The notes beneath the pieces were generated by a model. That model saw nothing but the letters and a program-made list of their open reading frames with translations. It ran no database searches and was not told the origin of the DNA. A stretch of DNA of 64,000 bases from the NCBI RefSeq assembly GCF_900103605.1, contig NZ_FNHY01000004.1:1-64000 (forward strand), read 5' to 3'. Positions 9,667 through 16,696 of this stretch are shown piece after piece. The position numbers were made by a program, and so were the translations under genes. The first letter of the stretch is position 1. Each line of letters begins with the position of its first letter. Origin of the DNA: Psychrobacillus sp. OK028 (GTDB taxonomy: Bacteria; Bacillota; Bacilli; Bacillales_A; Planococcaceae).

Positions 9667-10485
9667 CTACTCTTCTACTACGTCACCTAACCAGTCAGAA
9701 GTTTCAAACCATTTTTCGCGTGATGCAAGTTCTGCTGGGCTTCCAAGGTAGCTGTTTAAGAATGAGTTTACCCATTGGATTGTTTCGAAGTCATTTTTCT
9801 TCAGTGCGATTCCTAGGTTTTCAGTAGAGATTAACCCTTCTAATTGTCTTACTTTGTCTCCATTTTGTAATTTCCAAACCGCGATTGCCGGCTCATCATA
9901 TACGATCCCATCCGCTTTTCCTGCCGCTAAAGCTGCTGCTGCATCTGGGAAGTTTTCGAAGTCCATTACTTCTGCGTTTTTAAATACATCTTTCGCAAGT
10001 AAGGCACCAGTAGTTCCGATACCTACCGCAATTTTCTTGCCTGCTACATCTAGGTCTTGCCAAGTTTTTGTCGCTGTATCTGATCCAGGAAGCATAACTG
10101 CTTGACCAGTTTGGAAGTATGGGTTAGCAAAGCTTACTGCTAGGGCGCGGTCCCCACGAATTGTCATACCAGCGAATACCATGTCAACTTCCCCAGTTTG
10201 TAGCGCTGGAATAAGTCCATCAAACGTGAATTGTTTGTATTCAATTTCTACCCCTAGAGCCTTTGCAAGTGCTTCTGCAGTATCTGCATCATATCCAACG
10301 AAGTCACCGTTAGGATTTTTCATATCAAATGGGAAATACCCTGTTGACATCCCAATGACTAATTTCTTTTCTTTTAGTGCCTTTTGAATTGTAGAGTTTT
10401 CTGTTGATACTCCTCCAGAATCATTGCTACAACCAGCGATAATTAATACGGTAATCATCAGTACTGCCGCTAACCATTTCTTCAT
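9667..10485 (-). CDS. Amino-acid ABC transporter substrate-binding lipoprotein
   Basis: The extracellular solute-binding (family 3) component, 272 aa. The start at MKKWLAAV is favoured because a GGGGGA site and a lipoprotein signal (VLIIAGC, lipid-modified Cys) follow; an in-frame ATG five codons upstream is less likely. Seen: the bilobed SBP_bac_3 pattern with GYFPFDMKNPNGDFVGYDAD, a conserved GDRALAVSFANPYF segment and DGIVYDEPA. First gene of the three-gene operon, 31 bp upstream of the permease. Confidence 0.94.
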   Translation of the reverse strand: MKKWLAAVLMITVLIIAGCSNDSGGVSTENSTIQKALKEKKLVIGMSTGYFPFDMKNPNGDFVGYDADTAEALAKALGVEIEYKQFTFDGLIPALQTGEVDMVFAGMTIRGDRALAVSFANPYFQTGQAVMLPGSDTATKTWQDLDVAGKKIAVGIGTTGALLAKDVFKNAEVMDFENFPDAAAALAAGKADGIVYDEPAIAVWKLQNGDKVRQLEGLISTENLGIALKKNDFETIQWVNSFLNSYLGSPAELASREKWFETSDWLGDVVEE

Positions 10486-10533
10486 TTCTAAATCCCCCAT
10501 TTTTTATATTATTCAGTTCCCCTTATGAAACTA

Positions 10534-10568
10534 GTGAATTATTAGTAGTATAAATTATTATTATTCAC
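10534..10568. promoter_or_regulatory. Imperfect palindrome in the divergent regulatory region
   Basis: GTGAATTATTA at 10534-10544 faces TTATTATTCAC at 10558-10568 (9 of 11 positions paired). The core GAATTATTA recurs at 10729-10737, just ahead of the regulator's ribosome site. Placed between the importer operon and the divergent HTH gene, it is a candidate operator for that regulator; this is inference. Confidence 0.4.
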
Positions 10569-10756
10569 CTGTCTACATAATAAATAATTAATTATAATAT
10601 TTTTATTATTGATTCTATTTGGAAATAGGTGCAAAATAGAATGTATATAGTTGTATTGTATGACCTTTAATATGTATTTATTAATATTGTATTTTTTTGT
10701 TTTGTTATGTTTTATTATTCTGTCTAATGAATTATTATGCATAAGGGGTGTTTGTA

Positions 10757-11311
10757 TTGGTATTTCCTAAAAGTGAGGTCGGTAATCGAATTAGGTATTT
10801 ACGTAGGTCTCAAGGATTGACGTCAGATGAGCTGGCCAAAAAAACGAATGTAAGCCAGAGTATGATTTCGCAAATCGAGCGCGGACAGGTATCTCCATCT
10901 TTGGAGACGTTATGGAAGTTAAGCCATAGCCTGAAGGTTCCCGTTTTTTCGTTCTTCGAGGCAGAAGAAAATAATGCAGTCACGCTAACACGCAAAGGTG
11001 AGGGCAATCTGATCAAGCGTGTTCGACCAAATGTGGAATATGAGCTTTTGTCACCAAGTTCGGGCAAACAGATGAGCTTTTTTAAGATGATCGTATCACC
11101 GGGCGATGGTACCGATGATCCGCTTATGTTCCATGGCGGCGAGGAGTGCGGGCTGATGCTGATAGGTAGTTTGCGACTGGAGATTGAGGGCGAGGTTTAT
11201 GTGATCAACGAAGGGGATAGTATTTACTTTGATAGCTCGTTGCCGCACCGGTTTATGAATGATGGGGATTGGGATGCGGTGGCTGTTTGGACGATGACGC
11301 ATAGTTTTTAG
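10757..11311 (+). CDS. XRE-family regulator with C-terminal cupin domain
   Basis: A transcription regulator of 184 aa. Seen: an N-terminal HTH_3 (about 5-62; VGNRIRYLRRSQGLTSDELA, VSQSMISQIERGQVSPSLET) and a C-terminal cupin (about 105-180; HGGEECGLMLIGSLRLEIEG, DSIYFDSSLPHRFMN) likely to bind a small effector. I choose the TTG at 10757 because AAGGGGTG lies at the right distance; a GTG at 10748 overlaps that site. It is divergent from the ABC importer across a short AT-rich gap, so it most likely controls that operon. PuuR/SutR-type proteins share this architecture. Confidence 0.85.
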   Translation: MVFPKSEVGNRIRYLRRSQGLTSDELAKKTNVSQSMISQIERGQVSPSLETLWKLSHSLKVPVFSFFEAEENNAVTLTRKGEGNLIKRVRPNVEYELLSPSSGKQMSFFKMIVSPGDGTDDPLMFHGGEECGLMLIGSLRLEIEGEVYVINEGDSIYFDSSLPHRFMNDGDWDAVAVWTMTHSF

Positions 11312-11389
11312 GGATGGGAGTCTTTCGCTGGGGCGGAGGGCTTTTTTTGTTGGGGTTTGGGTAGGGGGGACTTCGGGAGTGGGTAGGGG

Positions 11390-11760
11390 TACTCTCGGAG
11401 TGGCGGGAGTTACTCTCGGTCGAGGTAGATTTACTCTCGGAGAATTGGTGGGTACTCTTGCTCGGTTGTGAGTTACTCTCGTTCGGTGGCGGTTTACTAG
11501 CGGAAAGGGATTTTTTGGTTAGTTAAATGCACTTTTGGCTTTTCGCACAGGCGAAAAGCTTCCTTTTTGGGGTTTACTCTCGGAGTGGTTGGCGTTACTC
11601 TCAGTCAAGGTGGATTTACTCTTGGAGAATTGGTGCATACTCTCGCTCGGGCATCGGTTACTATCGGTTGGAGGAGGATTACTCTCGGAACGGGATATAT
11701 CAGAAACTTAGATGTACTTTTAGCTTTCGCACATGCGAAAAGCTTCCTTTTTGGTTTTCG
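11390..11760 (+). repeat. 21-bp repeat array, two six-unit blocks with hairpin linkers
   Basis: Block 1 cores start at 11390, 11411, 11432, 11453, 11474 and 11495; block 2 cores start at 11575, 11596, 11617, 11638, 11659 and 11680. Every step within a block is 21 bp, and the blocks are 185 bp apart. Each block is followed by a linker containing GCTTTTCGC-N4-GCGAAAAGC or a close variant and a TTCCTTTTT run (11538-11567 and about 11724-11752). Corresponding units in the two blocks resemble each other more than their neighbours. Confidence 0.92.
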
Positions 11761-12068
11761 CTCTGGCAAAACATCCCTTGCTTAGCCCACCTCAATAAGT
11801 TCGAAAATAGGAAAAAAAACAGAAAAAAAAGAAGCGATTCCGATTATTGTGAATTTCGGTATTTTTCTCACTTTTTTCTCACCCTTTCTAGTACTAACTT
11901 GCGCTGTGAGCTTATGGGAACACCAATTTACATTCTTTAATCCGATTTTAACATAAATATCCAATATAGATAAAACTAAACTTAATAATATAATCACTCT
12001 ATCATTACGAGTTTGTCATCCCCATTTCAGTAAAGCATCACCCAATGTCGTCTAAAGTTAAAATTTCT

Positions 12069-12113
12069 AACACAAAAACAAAAACACCTGTTGCCTAATA
12101 AGACAAACAAGTG
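12069..12113 (-). terminator. Terminator of the toxin-immunity operon
   Basis: CACCTGTT at 12085-12092 pairs with AACAAGTG at 12106-12113 (one G:U). On the minus strand it is followed by TTTTTGTTTTTG. It lies about 70 bases past the immunity-gene stop. Confidence 0.75.
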
Positions 12114-12184
12114 CTTATAGTTAATTCTAAAAATAATCCTGAATACAACTGAACTCTTATATTAATTTAGACATTTCCACTTCA

Positions 12185-12667
12185 TTATTTTGCATTTTTT
12201 ACTTCTTCAAACCAAAAATCGAAAATATCATCTGGTAAAAGCTCTTCGTCATTTGAATATACTAACTCATATCTATATTTTCCTTTTAAACTATTCTGCT
12301 TCACATTATAATGTAACTTTATCTCTGTAGGCATTTCTTTTCCATATTCTTTACATTTTTCATGAATCTTTTCTAAATTTTCAAGTCCAATATCTAAAAC
12401 AGCTTCTTGCCTTTGTTCAGAGGTATCATAAATCAATGCTTTCTTACCTATAGTGCTGTTGCTATTTACTGCATCATTTAAGTTATGCTTAAAAACATAT
12501 TGATTATTTATTTTAAAAAATACGTCAAAAACATACATTTCTGGTTCATAGGAACAGTAAATGTAAATATCCTCTGCTTCATTTTCAACGTATTCTAAAC
12601 AAATAGCTACCATATCTGCTTGTAATTCAGAAAAATAATCTTCAAATACTTTACTCAAGTATATCAC
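12185..12667 (-). CDS. Probable YezG/DUF600-type immunity protein
   Basis: A small acidic protein of 160 aa directly downstream of the LXG nuclease-toxin gene, with only 2 bp between them. It reads as an alpha/beta fold with aromatic-rich strands (IYIYCSYEPEMYVFDVFF, KYRYELVYSNDEEL, IFDFWFEEV). The resemblance to the DUF600/YezG immunity family, partner of B. subtilis YeeF, is by pattern and context. Its expected role is to bind and block the toxin's C-terminal nuclease in the producing cell and its kin. Family assignment is moderate; the immunity role is strongly suggested by position. No signal peptide, so cytoplasmic. Confidence 0.7.
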   Translation of the reverse strand: MIYLSKVFEDYFSELQADMVAICLEYVENEAEDIYIYCSYEPEMYVFDVFFKINNQYVFKHNLNDAVNSNSTIGKKALIYDTSEQRQEAVLDIGLENLEKIHEKCKEYGKEMPTEIKLHYNVKQNSLKGKYRYELVYSNDEELLPDDIFDFWFEEVKNAK

Positions 12668-12669
12668 CC

Positions 12670-14523
12670 CTAATTTTTTAATCTTACTTTCTTAATAACA
12701 TCATCTATATTATATTTTATTTCAAAGCTTGTCGGCCTTAATCCAGTTTCCTCATAATTGACTTTAACATTAACGGAAACCTTCTTCCCTTCTTTTATGG
12801 CTGCAGCCCATTGATTTTCTAATTTCTTGTATTTGCTCAAATTCACATTACTTGATTGAGATACAAGATTATCTAAATCTGGAGAGCCCCCAAATCTATC
12901 ACCAGCTAAATGTCCAGCATGGTCACCCGTTTCTTTTCCTGGCGTGTTTGATTTATGTGGTAATCTACTATCTCTTTCTGTTAATTTTAAATCATCTGCA
13001 TTGAACTCTTTGAGTCTTCCCATATTGTCTGTCTCATATAAATACTCATATTCTCCTGCTTTATAAGTAACATTCGGTTTTAAAACTCCATCCGTACCCA
13101 TATGACTTCCGTCTCTAATAGCACCATCTGGAATCTTATCTGTTTTATTACCCGTACCCTTAGCCCCAAAATTAACATCTCCACTTTTGATACTCGTTGG
13201 GATTTCCGTTTTGGCAGGTGGCAAAATATATTTAAGTGCATTTGGCATAACCAAATGAGAATCAGTGTTAGATAAGATATCTAGTTGGTTGTGGGTTTTG
13301 CCTAATGGACTGTTGACGACATCTTGATAACTTGGCGAATAGAGGGACTCTACTTTTTCTGTACTTAGGACATTTCTTGAAGAGTATAAATCGCTTCCTT
13401 TATTTATGAATTTCCCACCAGTACTTGCCCATCCAGCAAAGGGAATCATCGCCGAAAAAGAAAGTGTCGCATTTAAAGTGTCTCCTCTTGCTGTATAGAT
13501 CAGACCATTTGCCCCATCTGCCAATTCACCAACACCAGGTATAAGCCCTGCAATATCTAGTACAAACTGAAAAGAATCTAGTAACTTGTTTTCTTTCGGT
13601 TTCTCTACAATGACGGCTTCTTCCTTATATTCAACTTTGGAAACAACTTCATAGAAAACGGTTTGATTGAACACATACTCTTTGATGAGTAACCCATTGT
13701 CATACTGATGATATTTGATATTTTCCGTTACGTTTTCTTCAATAGTTGTAACTTTCTTTGATTCCAACGTTTGAAAAGTAGCTGCAGTGATCATTGTGCC
13801 GATCAGTTGTTTTTGTTCCTGTAACCATACATCATTCGGATCTAAATACACTTTTGGAAATAGTGCTGTTTTAATATCACTTCTGAGCGTCAGGACATCC
13901 CACTGGCTAGTGGAGAAATTTATATCTTTGACCCCCGCTTGAAACAAGCCTTCCATACCTGTCAGCCACGTGTCCATTGTATCCAAAGCTTGTTCCATTT
14001 GGTTCAGTGCGTACGTCTGGGTAGCATCAAATTCATAAAGTTGCATTAAAGTGTCATCACGTTTTCGCTTAGAAGTAATGACTCCCTCCTGCACTCCACT
14101 ATCGTCTAAATGAGGCAGCGCAACAATATCACTCACTTGGTCCATAATACTGTTTGCCTCTTCGGTCAAGCTAGCAGTTATTTCGCTAATTAGCGTAAGT
14201 CCCTGTTCAAGCTCTCCATCAAGGAAAATCTCGAGTATGTAACCAGCTGAATCGGGTTCCAGTGAATGAAGTGCTGCCTCCATCTGGTTAAGGACTTGTT
14301 TGAATTGATCGGAAAACAGCTGGAAAAAGTGAAGAAACGGTAAATGACATTCCTGGTAAAAGGAACGGATGGCATTACCCCCCGCCCCCTTTAATTGATC
14401 CTCCATCTGAACAAGACCTTCCACTGCATGCTGGATTGCTTTCATTTCACTGCTTAGCCTGTCTATCATAATTATATTGCGTTGCAGACCTTCTTGAAAT
14501 AAATCTACATCTAATATTTTCAT
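12670..14523 (-). CDS. LXG-domain polymorphic toxin with C-terminal DNA/RNA non-specific endonuclease
   Basis: A contact-dependent antibacterial toxin of the YeeF type, 617 aa, presumably exported by the type VII (Esx/Yuk) system. Start at MKILDVD is chosen because GAGG lies 9 bases upstream; an ATG 21 bases earlier has no ribosome site. Seen: an LXG N-terminal helical domain (about 1-200, with LKGAGGNAIRSFY), a hydrophobic pre-toxin segment (GLIPGVGELADGANGL, about 325-370), then a variable C-terminus whose DHAGHLAGDRFGG motif matches the Endonuclease_NS_2 active site. Cys-poor, as usual for the class. No WXG100 gene or secretion gene is in the window, so export must rely on genes elsewhere. 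Confidence 0.88.
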   Translation of the reverse strand: MKILDVDLFQEGLQRNIIMIDRLSSEMKAIQHAVEGLVQMEDQLKGAGGNAIRSFYQECHLPFLHFFQLFSDQFKQVLNQMEAALHSLEPDSAGYILEIFLDGELEQGLTLISEITASLTEEANSIMDQVSDIVALPHLDDSGVQEGVITSKRKRDDTLMQLYEFDATQTYALNQMEQALDTMDTWLTGMEGLFQAGVKDINFSTSQWDVLTLRSDIKTALFPKVYLDPNDVWLQEQKQLIGTMITAATFQTLESKKVTTIEENVTENIKYHQYDNGLLIKEYVFNQTVFYEVVSKVEYKEEAVIVEKPKENKLLDSFQFVLDIAGLIPGVGELADGANGLIYTARGDTLNATLSFSAMIPFAGWASTGGKFINKGSDLYSSRNVLSTEKVESLYSPSYQDVVNSPLGKTHNQLDILSNTDSHLVMPNALKYILPPAKTEIPTSIKSGDVNFGAKGTGNKTDKIPDGAIRDGSHMGTDGVLKPNVTYKAGEYEYLYETDNMGRLKEFNADDLKLTERDSRLPHKSNTPGKETGDHAGHLAGDRFGGSPDLDNLVSQSSNVNLSKYKKLENQWAAAIKEGKKVSVNVKVNYEETGLRPTSFEIKYNIDDVIKKVRLKN

Positions 14524-14925
14524 AGTTCTTGCCTCAACGGGCATCTACGATTAACCAATTCTTCATAATCTTTAGTATACAATATTACCCCATAGGTGAA
14601 CATGCTTCTCCCCCTCTAGTAAACTTCCAATAGTTATAATATTCCATTCGATTGTAGGAAGGTAAAGGGAGAAGTTAAAATATCCCTAAAAATAAACATT
14701 AGGAATTAATTTGTAAGGAATATTTCGTGACTCTTTCACTACTATCTATAAGAAATAGTGGTTATATAGATAGAGTTCCTGTTTTGAGGTTACTCTCGGA
14801 GAGATTGGGGTCACTCTCGTTCAGAGGTGATTTACTTTCGACATCTCGGTGGTTACTCTCATTCGACGGTGGTTTACTCTATCGGAATGAGGTTTTATTA
14901 GATATGAAAAGCATAATAGAGAAGC
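14524..14925. other. Intergenic region upstream of the toxin gene
   Basis: About 400 bases. The toxin-proximal half (14524-14750) is AT-rich and must hold the toxin promoter, though I see no convincing -35/-10 pair. The NERD-proximal half (14791-14896) is a 21-bp repeat array. No gene is seen. Confidence 0.55.
14791..14896 (+). repeat. 21-bp repeat array, five units
   Basis: Cores start at 14791, 14812 (CACT variant), 14833, 14854 and 14875, all 21 bp apart. The last unit reads TTTACTCTATCGGAATGAGG, a diverged form of the terminal unit seen elsewhere. No hairpin linker is present here. Confidence 0.88.
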
Positions 14926-15879
14926 TTAGTGTGTAAAGTGCATTTTATATATGGCATCTTTGTATTTGCCAGTTTTGATAAGGTTTGGGCTTTTAAGCAT
15001 TCTGGTTGCTTCGTGTATATTGTTTAGCTTTAGAAAGTGTCTACATTCTTTATTGGAAATAGAGTTCTTATAAACAAGGAAGTACTCTTTTATTGTTTGG
15101 TGATGGGCGTTGTTGCTTATATTTTTGCAGCGAGTGCATATCCAGTGGCGGGTGACTTTTTTCATTCCTACAAAGTTACAAGATGTACATTCTACCCCTG
15201 TAATAATGTCATCAGTATTAATTGAATAGCGTTGTGTAAGGGGGAATGGTTTGTAAATGATTGTTTTATTTAGAATAAAGTTTTTGAGGTTGTTTAGGGC
15301 TTCTATGGATAGTGGAGGATTTTGTGTTTCTAGGTTTCTTAGATAGAATCTGATCTCATTGCGAAATAGCATGGTTGTTTTGCTTGGAGGTGTTTTGATG
15401 TAGCTGCTAGTAAAGGGAAACACAACTGCACCGTATATGGGTATAGAAAATCCAGCTTCTTTAAAAATTCCATTTAGCTGGTATATATACTCTTGTAGTT
15501 GAATCTCGGGACTGTCAAAAGACTGTCGTTCTCCCGTAGCTAATGTTCTGCTGAGCTGAAAAGGATGGGACTTAAATTCGATTTCTCCTTGGATGTTTTT
15601 AACCTCCAGTATAACTGCATAGTATTGTGAAATTATAAGTATATCCATTTGAATTAGGGATTCACCGTATAGGGAAATGTTGTGGAAGGCATAGAATTTG
15701 TATGGAAGATTGACCTTTTGAATAAAGTTCATCACGGCTTCTTCCCCAATGTTTCCTGCGATATTGCGATGCAGTTCTTCTCGCAGAGAGATATATTTGG
15801 GATGGTTTTTGTGCAGGCGCTTGTTCAACGAAATAAGAGCTTCCATATAGAGAGTTTGTGTGTATGGTTTTACGATCAT
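14926..15879 (-). CDS. NERD-domain protein with C-terminal zinc ribbon
   Basis: A 317 aa protein. The start at MIVKPYTQ is set by a perfect GGAGGTGATAA site. Seen: an N-terminal nuclease-related domain (about 35-150; IGEEAVMNFI, DILIISQYYAVILEVKNIQGEIEF, the Asp and Glu-x-Lys spacing of the restriction-like fold). A C-terminal CTSC/CTRC four-Cys ribbon (about 232-255) and a charged helical tail follow. NERD proteins are common in Bacillales; their cellular role is not established, though DNA processing is proposed from fold. It stands alone between two repeat arrays beside the toxin genes. A defence role is possible but unproven. Confidence 0.8.
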   Translation of the reverse strand: MIVKPYTQTLYMEALISLNKRLHKNHPKYISLREELHRNIAGNIGEEAVMNFIQKVNLPYKFYAFHNISLYGESLIQMDILIISQYYAVILEVKNIQGEIEFKSHPFQLSRTLATGERQSFDSPEIQLQEYIYQLNGIFKEAGFSIPIYGAVVFPFTSSYIKTPPSKTTMLFRNEIRFYLRNLETQNPPLSIEALNNLKNFILNKTIIYKPFPLTQRYSINTDDIITGVECTSCNFVGMKKVTRHWICTRCKNISNNAHHQTIKEYFLVYKNSISNKECRHFLKLNNIHEATRMLKSPNLIKTGKYKDAIYKMHFTH

Positions 15880-16103
15880 TTTATCACCTCCATGATAGCT
15901 TAGCATAGTTGGTTACTGTGGAAATAGGGCTACTCTTGAAATTGCATTTTGGAGGGCTTTTGGGGGTAAGAATTGCATTTTGGTTATGAATACGAAGTGA
16001 GAATTGAATTGTTTCAGATTTTAGACAATATTATTCGGATATTTCGTTGGTTTGTTAGTATTATTTTGATGCTTTGTTTGGGTGCGGATGGTTTGGCTTC
16101 GTT

Positions 16104-16575
16104 TACTCTCGAACGAGGGGATTTACTCTCGGACGCGAAGTGGGTACTCTTGCTCGGTCATCGGTTACTCTTGTTCGGAGGTGGTTTACTCTCGGAACAG
16201 GATTTATTGGATTATTTGATGCACTTTGGCTTTTCGCATAGGCGAAAAGCTTCCTTTTTTGGTTTACTCTCGGAGTGGTGGGGGTTACTAGCGGACGAGG
16301 TGGATTTACTCTCGGACGCGAGGTGGGTACTCTCGCTCGTTCATCAGTTACTATCGGTTGGAGGCGCTTTACTCTCGGAACGGGATTTACTGGAAAATTT
16401 AATGCACTTTGGCTTTTCGCACAGGCGAAAAGCTTCCTTTTTGGGTTTTACTCTCGGAGTGACTAGGGTTACTCGCGGACGAGGTGGATTTACTCGCGGA
16501 CGCAGGGTGGGTACTCTCGCTCGGCCACCGGTTACTCTCGGTCCGAGGAGGTTTACTCTCTGAACGGGATTATTA
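16104..16575 (+). repeat. Higher-order 21-bp repeat: three blocks of 5-6 units, about 184-bp superperiod
   Basis: Cores at 16104, 16124, 16145, 16166, 16187; then 16265, 16286, 16307, 16328, 16349, 16370; then 16449, 16470, 16491, 16512, 16533, 16554. Steps are 21 bp except one of 20. Blocks 2 and 3 start 184 bp apart. Linkers at 16219-16262 and 16401-16444 carry the GCTTTTCGC/GCGAAAAGC hairpin (loop ATAG or ACAG) plus TTCCTTTTT. Each of the six units has its own consensus kept between blocks; for example unit 4 is TACTCTCGCTCG and unit 6 is TTTACTCTCGGAACGGGAT. Confidence 0.95.
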
Positions 16576-16601
16576 GGAAGCCGTTACTATGGATATATCA
16601 A

Positions 16602-16632
16602 TAAAGGACCCACCGATAACGGTGGGTCCTTG
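16602..16632 (-). terminator. Terminator downstream of argD
   Basis: AAGGACCCACCG at about 16604-16615 pairs with CGGTGGGTCCTT at 16620-16631. The minus-strand T run is short (A/T mix after the stem), but the stem is perfect and GC-rich. It lies about 65 bases past the argD stop. Confidence 0.75.
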
Positions 16633-16696
16633 GTTTGTGAATAGCGGTTCGCTGAGCGCTTTAATTCAAGGGTGATACTAAATGCAAAAGTGGTTA

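Larger units (their letters stand above)
11312..12184. other. Convergent intergenic region: repeat arrays, then an AT-rich tail
   Basis: 873 bases without a convincing gene. From 11390 to 11701 it holds two blocks of 21-bp repeats with hairpin linkers. Around 11800-11880 there are A-rich runs. Beyond about 11900 only low-complexity AT-rich sequence and the YezG-gene terminator are seen. Open frames across the arrays exist only because 21 is a multiple of three. A G:U-rich hairpin plus T run at 11330-11348 could terminate the HTH-cupin gene. Confidence 0.6.
15880..16696. other. Long intergenic region dominated by higher-order repeats
   Basis: About 817 bases without a supported gene: the NERD promoter side (15880-16100), the repeat array (16104-16575) and the argD terminator (16602-16632). 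A plus-strand open frame spans 15973-16563, but its body is the translated repeats, it lacks a good ribosome site, and I do not call it a gene. Confidence 0.6.

Noticed and set aside
8229-10485. Assigning the importer to a named substrate such as glutamine or cystine
   Set aside because: Family-level motifs do not define specificity, and there is no riboswitch or metabolic neighbour.
10542-10742. 66-codon frame in the divergent AT-rich control region
   Set aside because: Composition reflects AT richness (Asn/Ile/Tyr), no ribosome site, and overlaps regulatory DNA.
11390-16575. 21-bp arrays as CRISPR
   Set aside because: Repeats are contiguous 21-mers without unique 30-bp spacers, and no cas genes are present.
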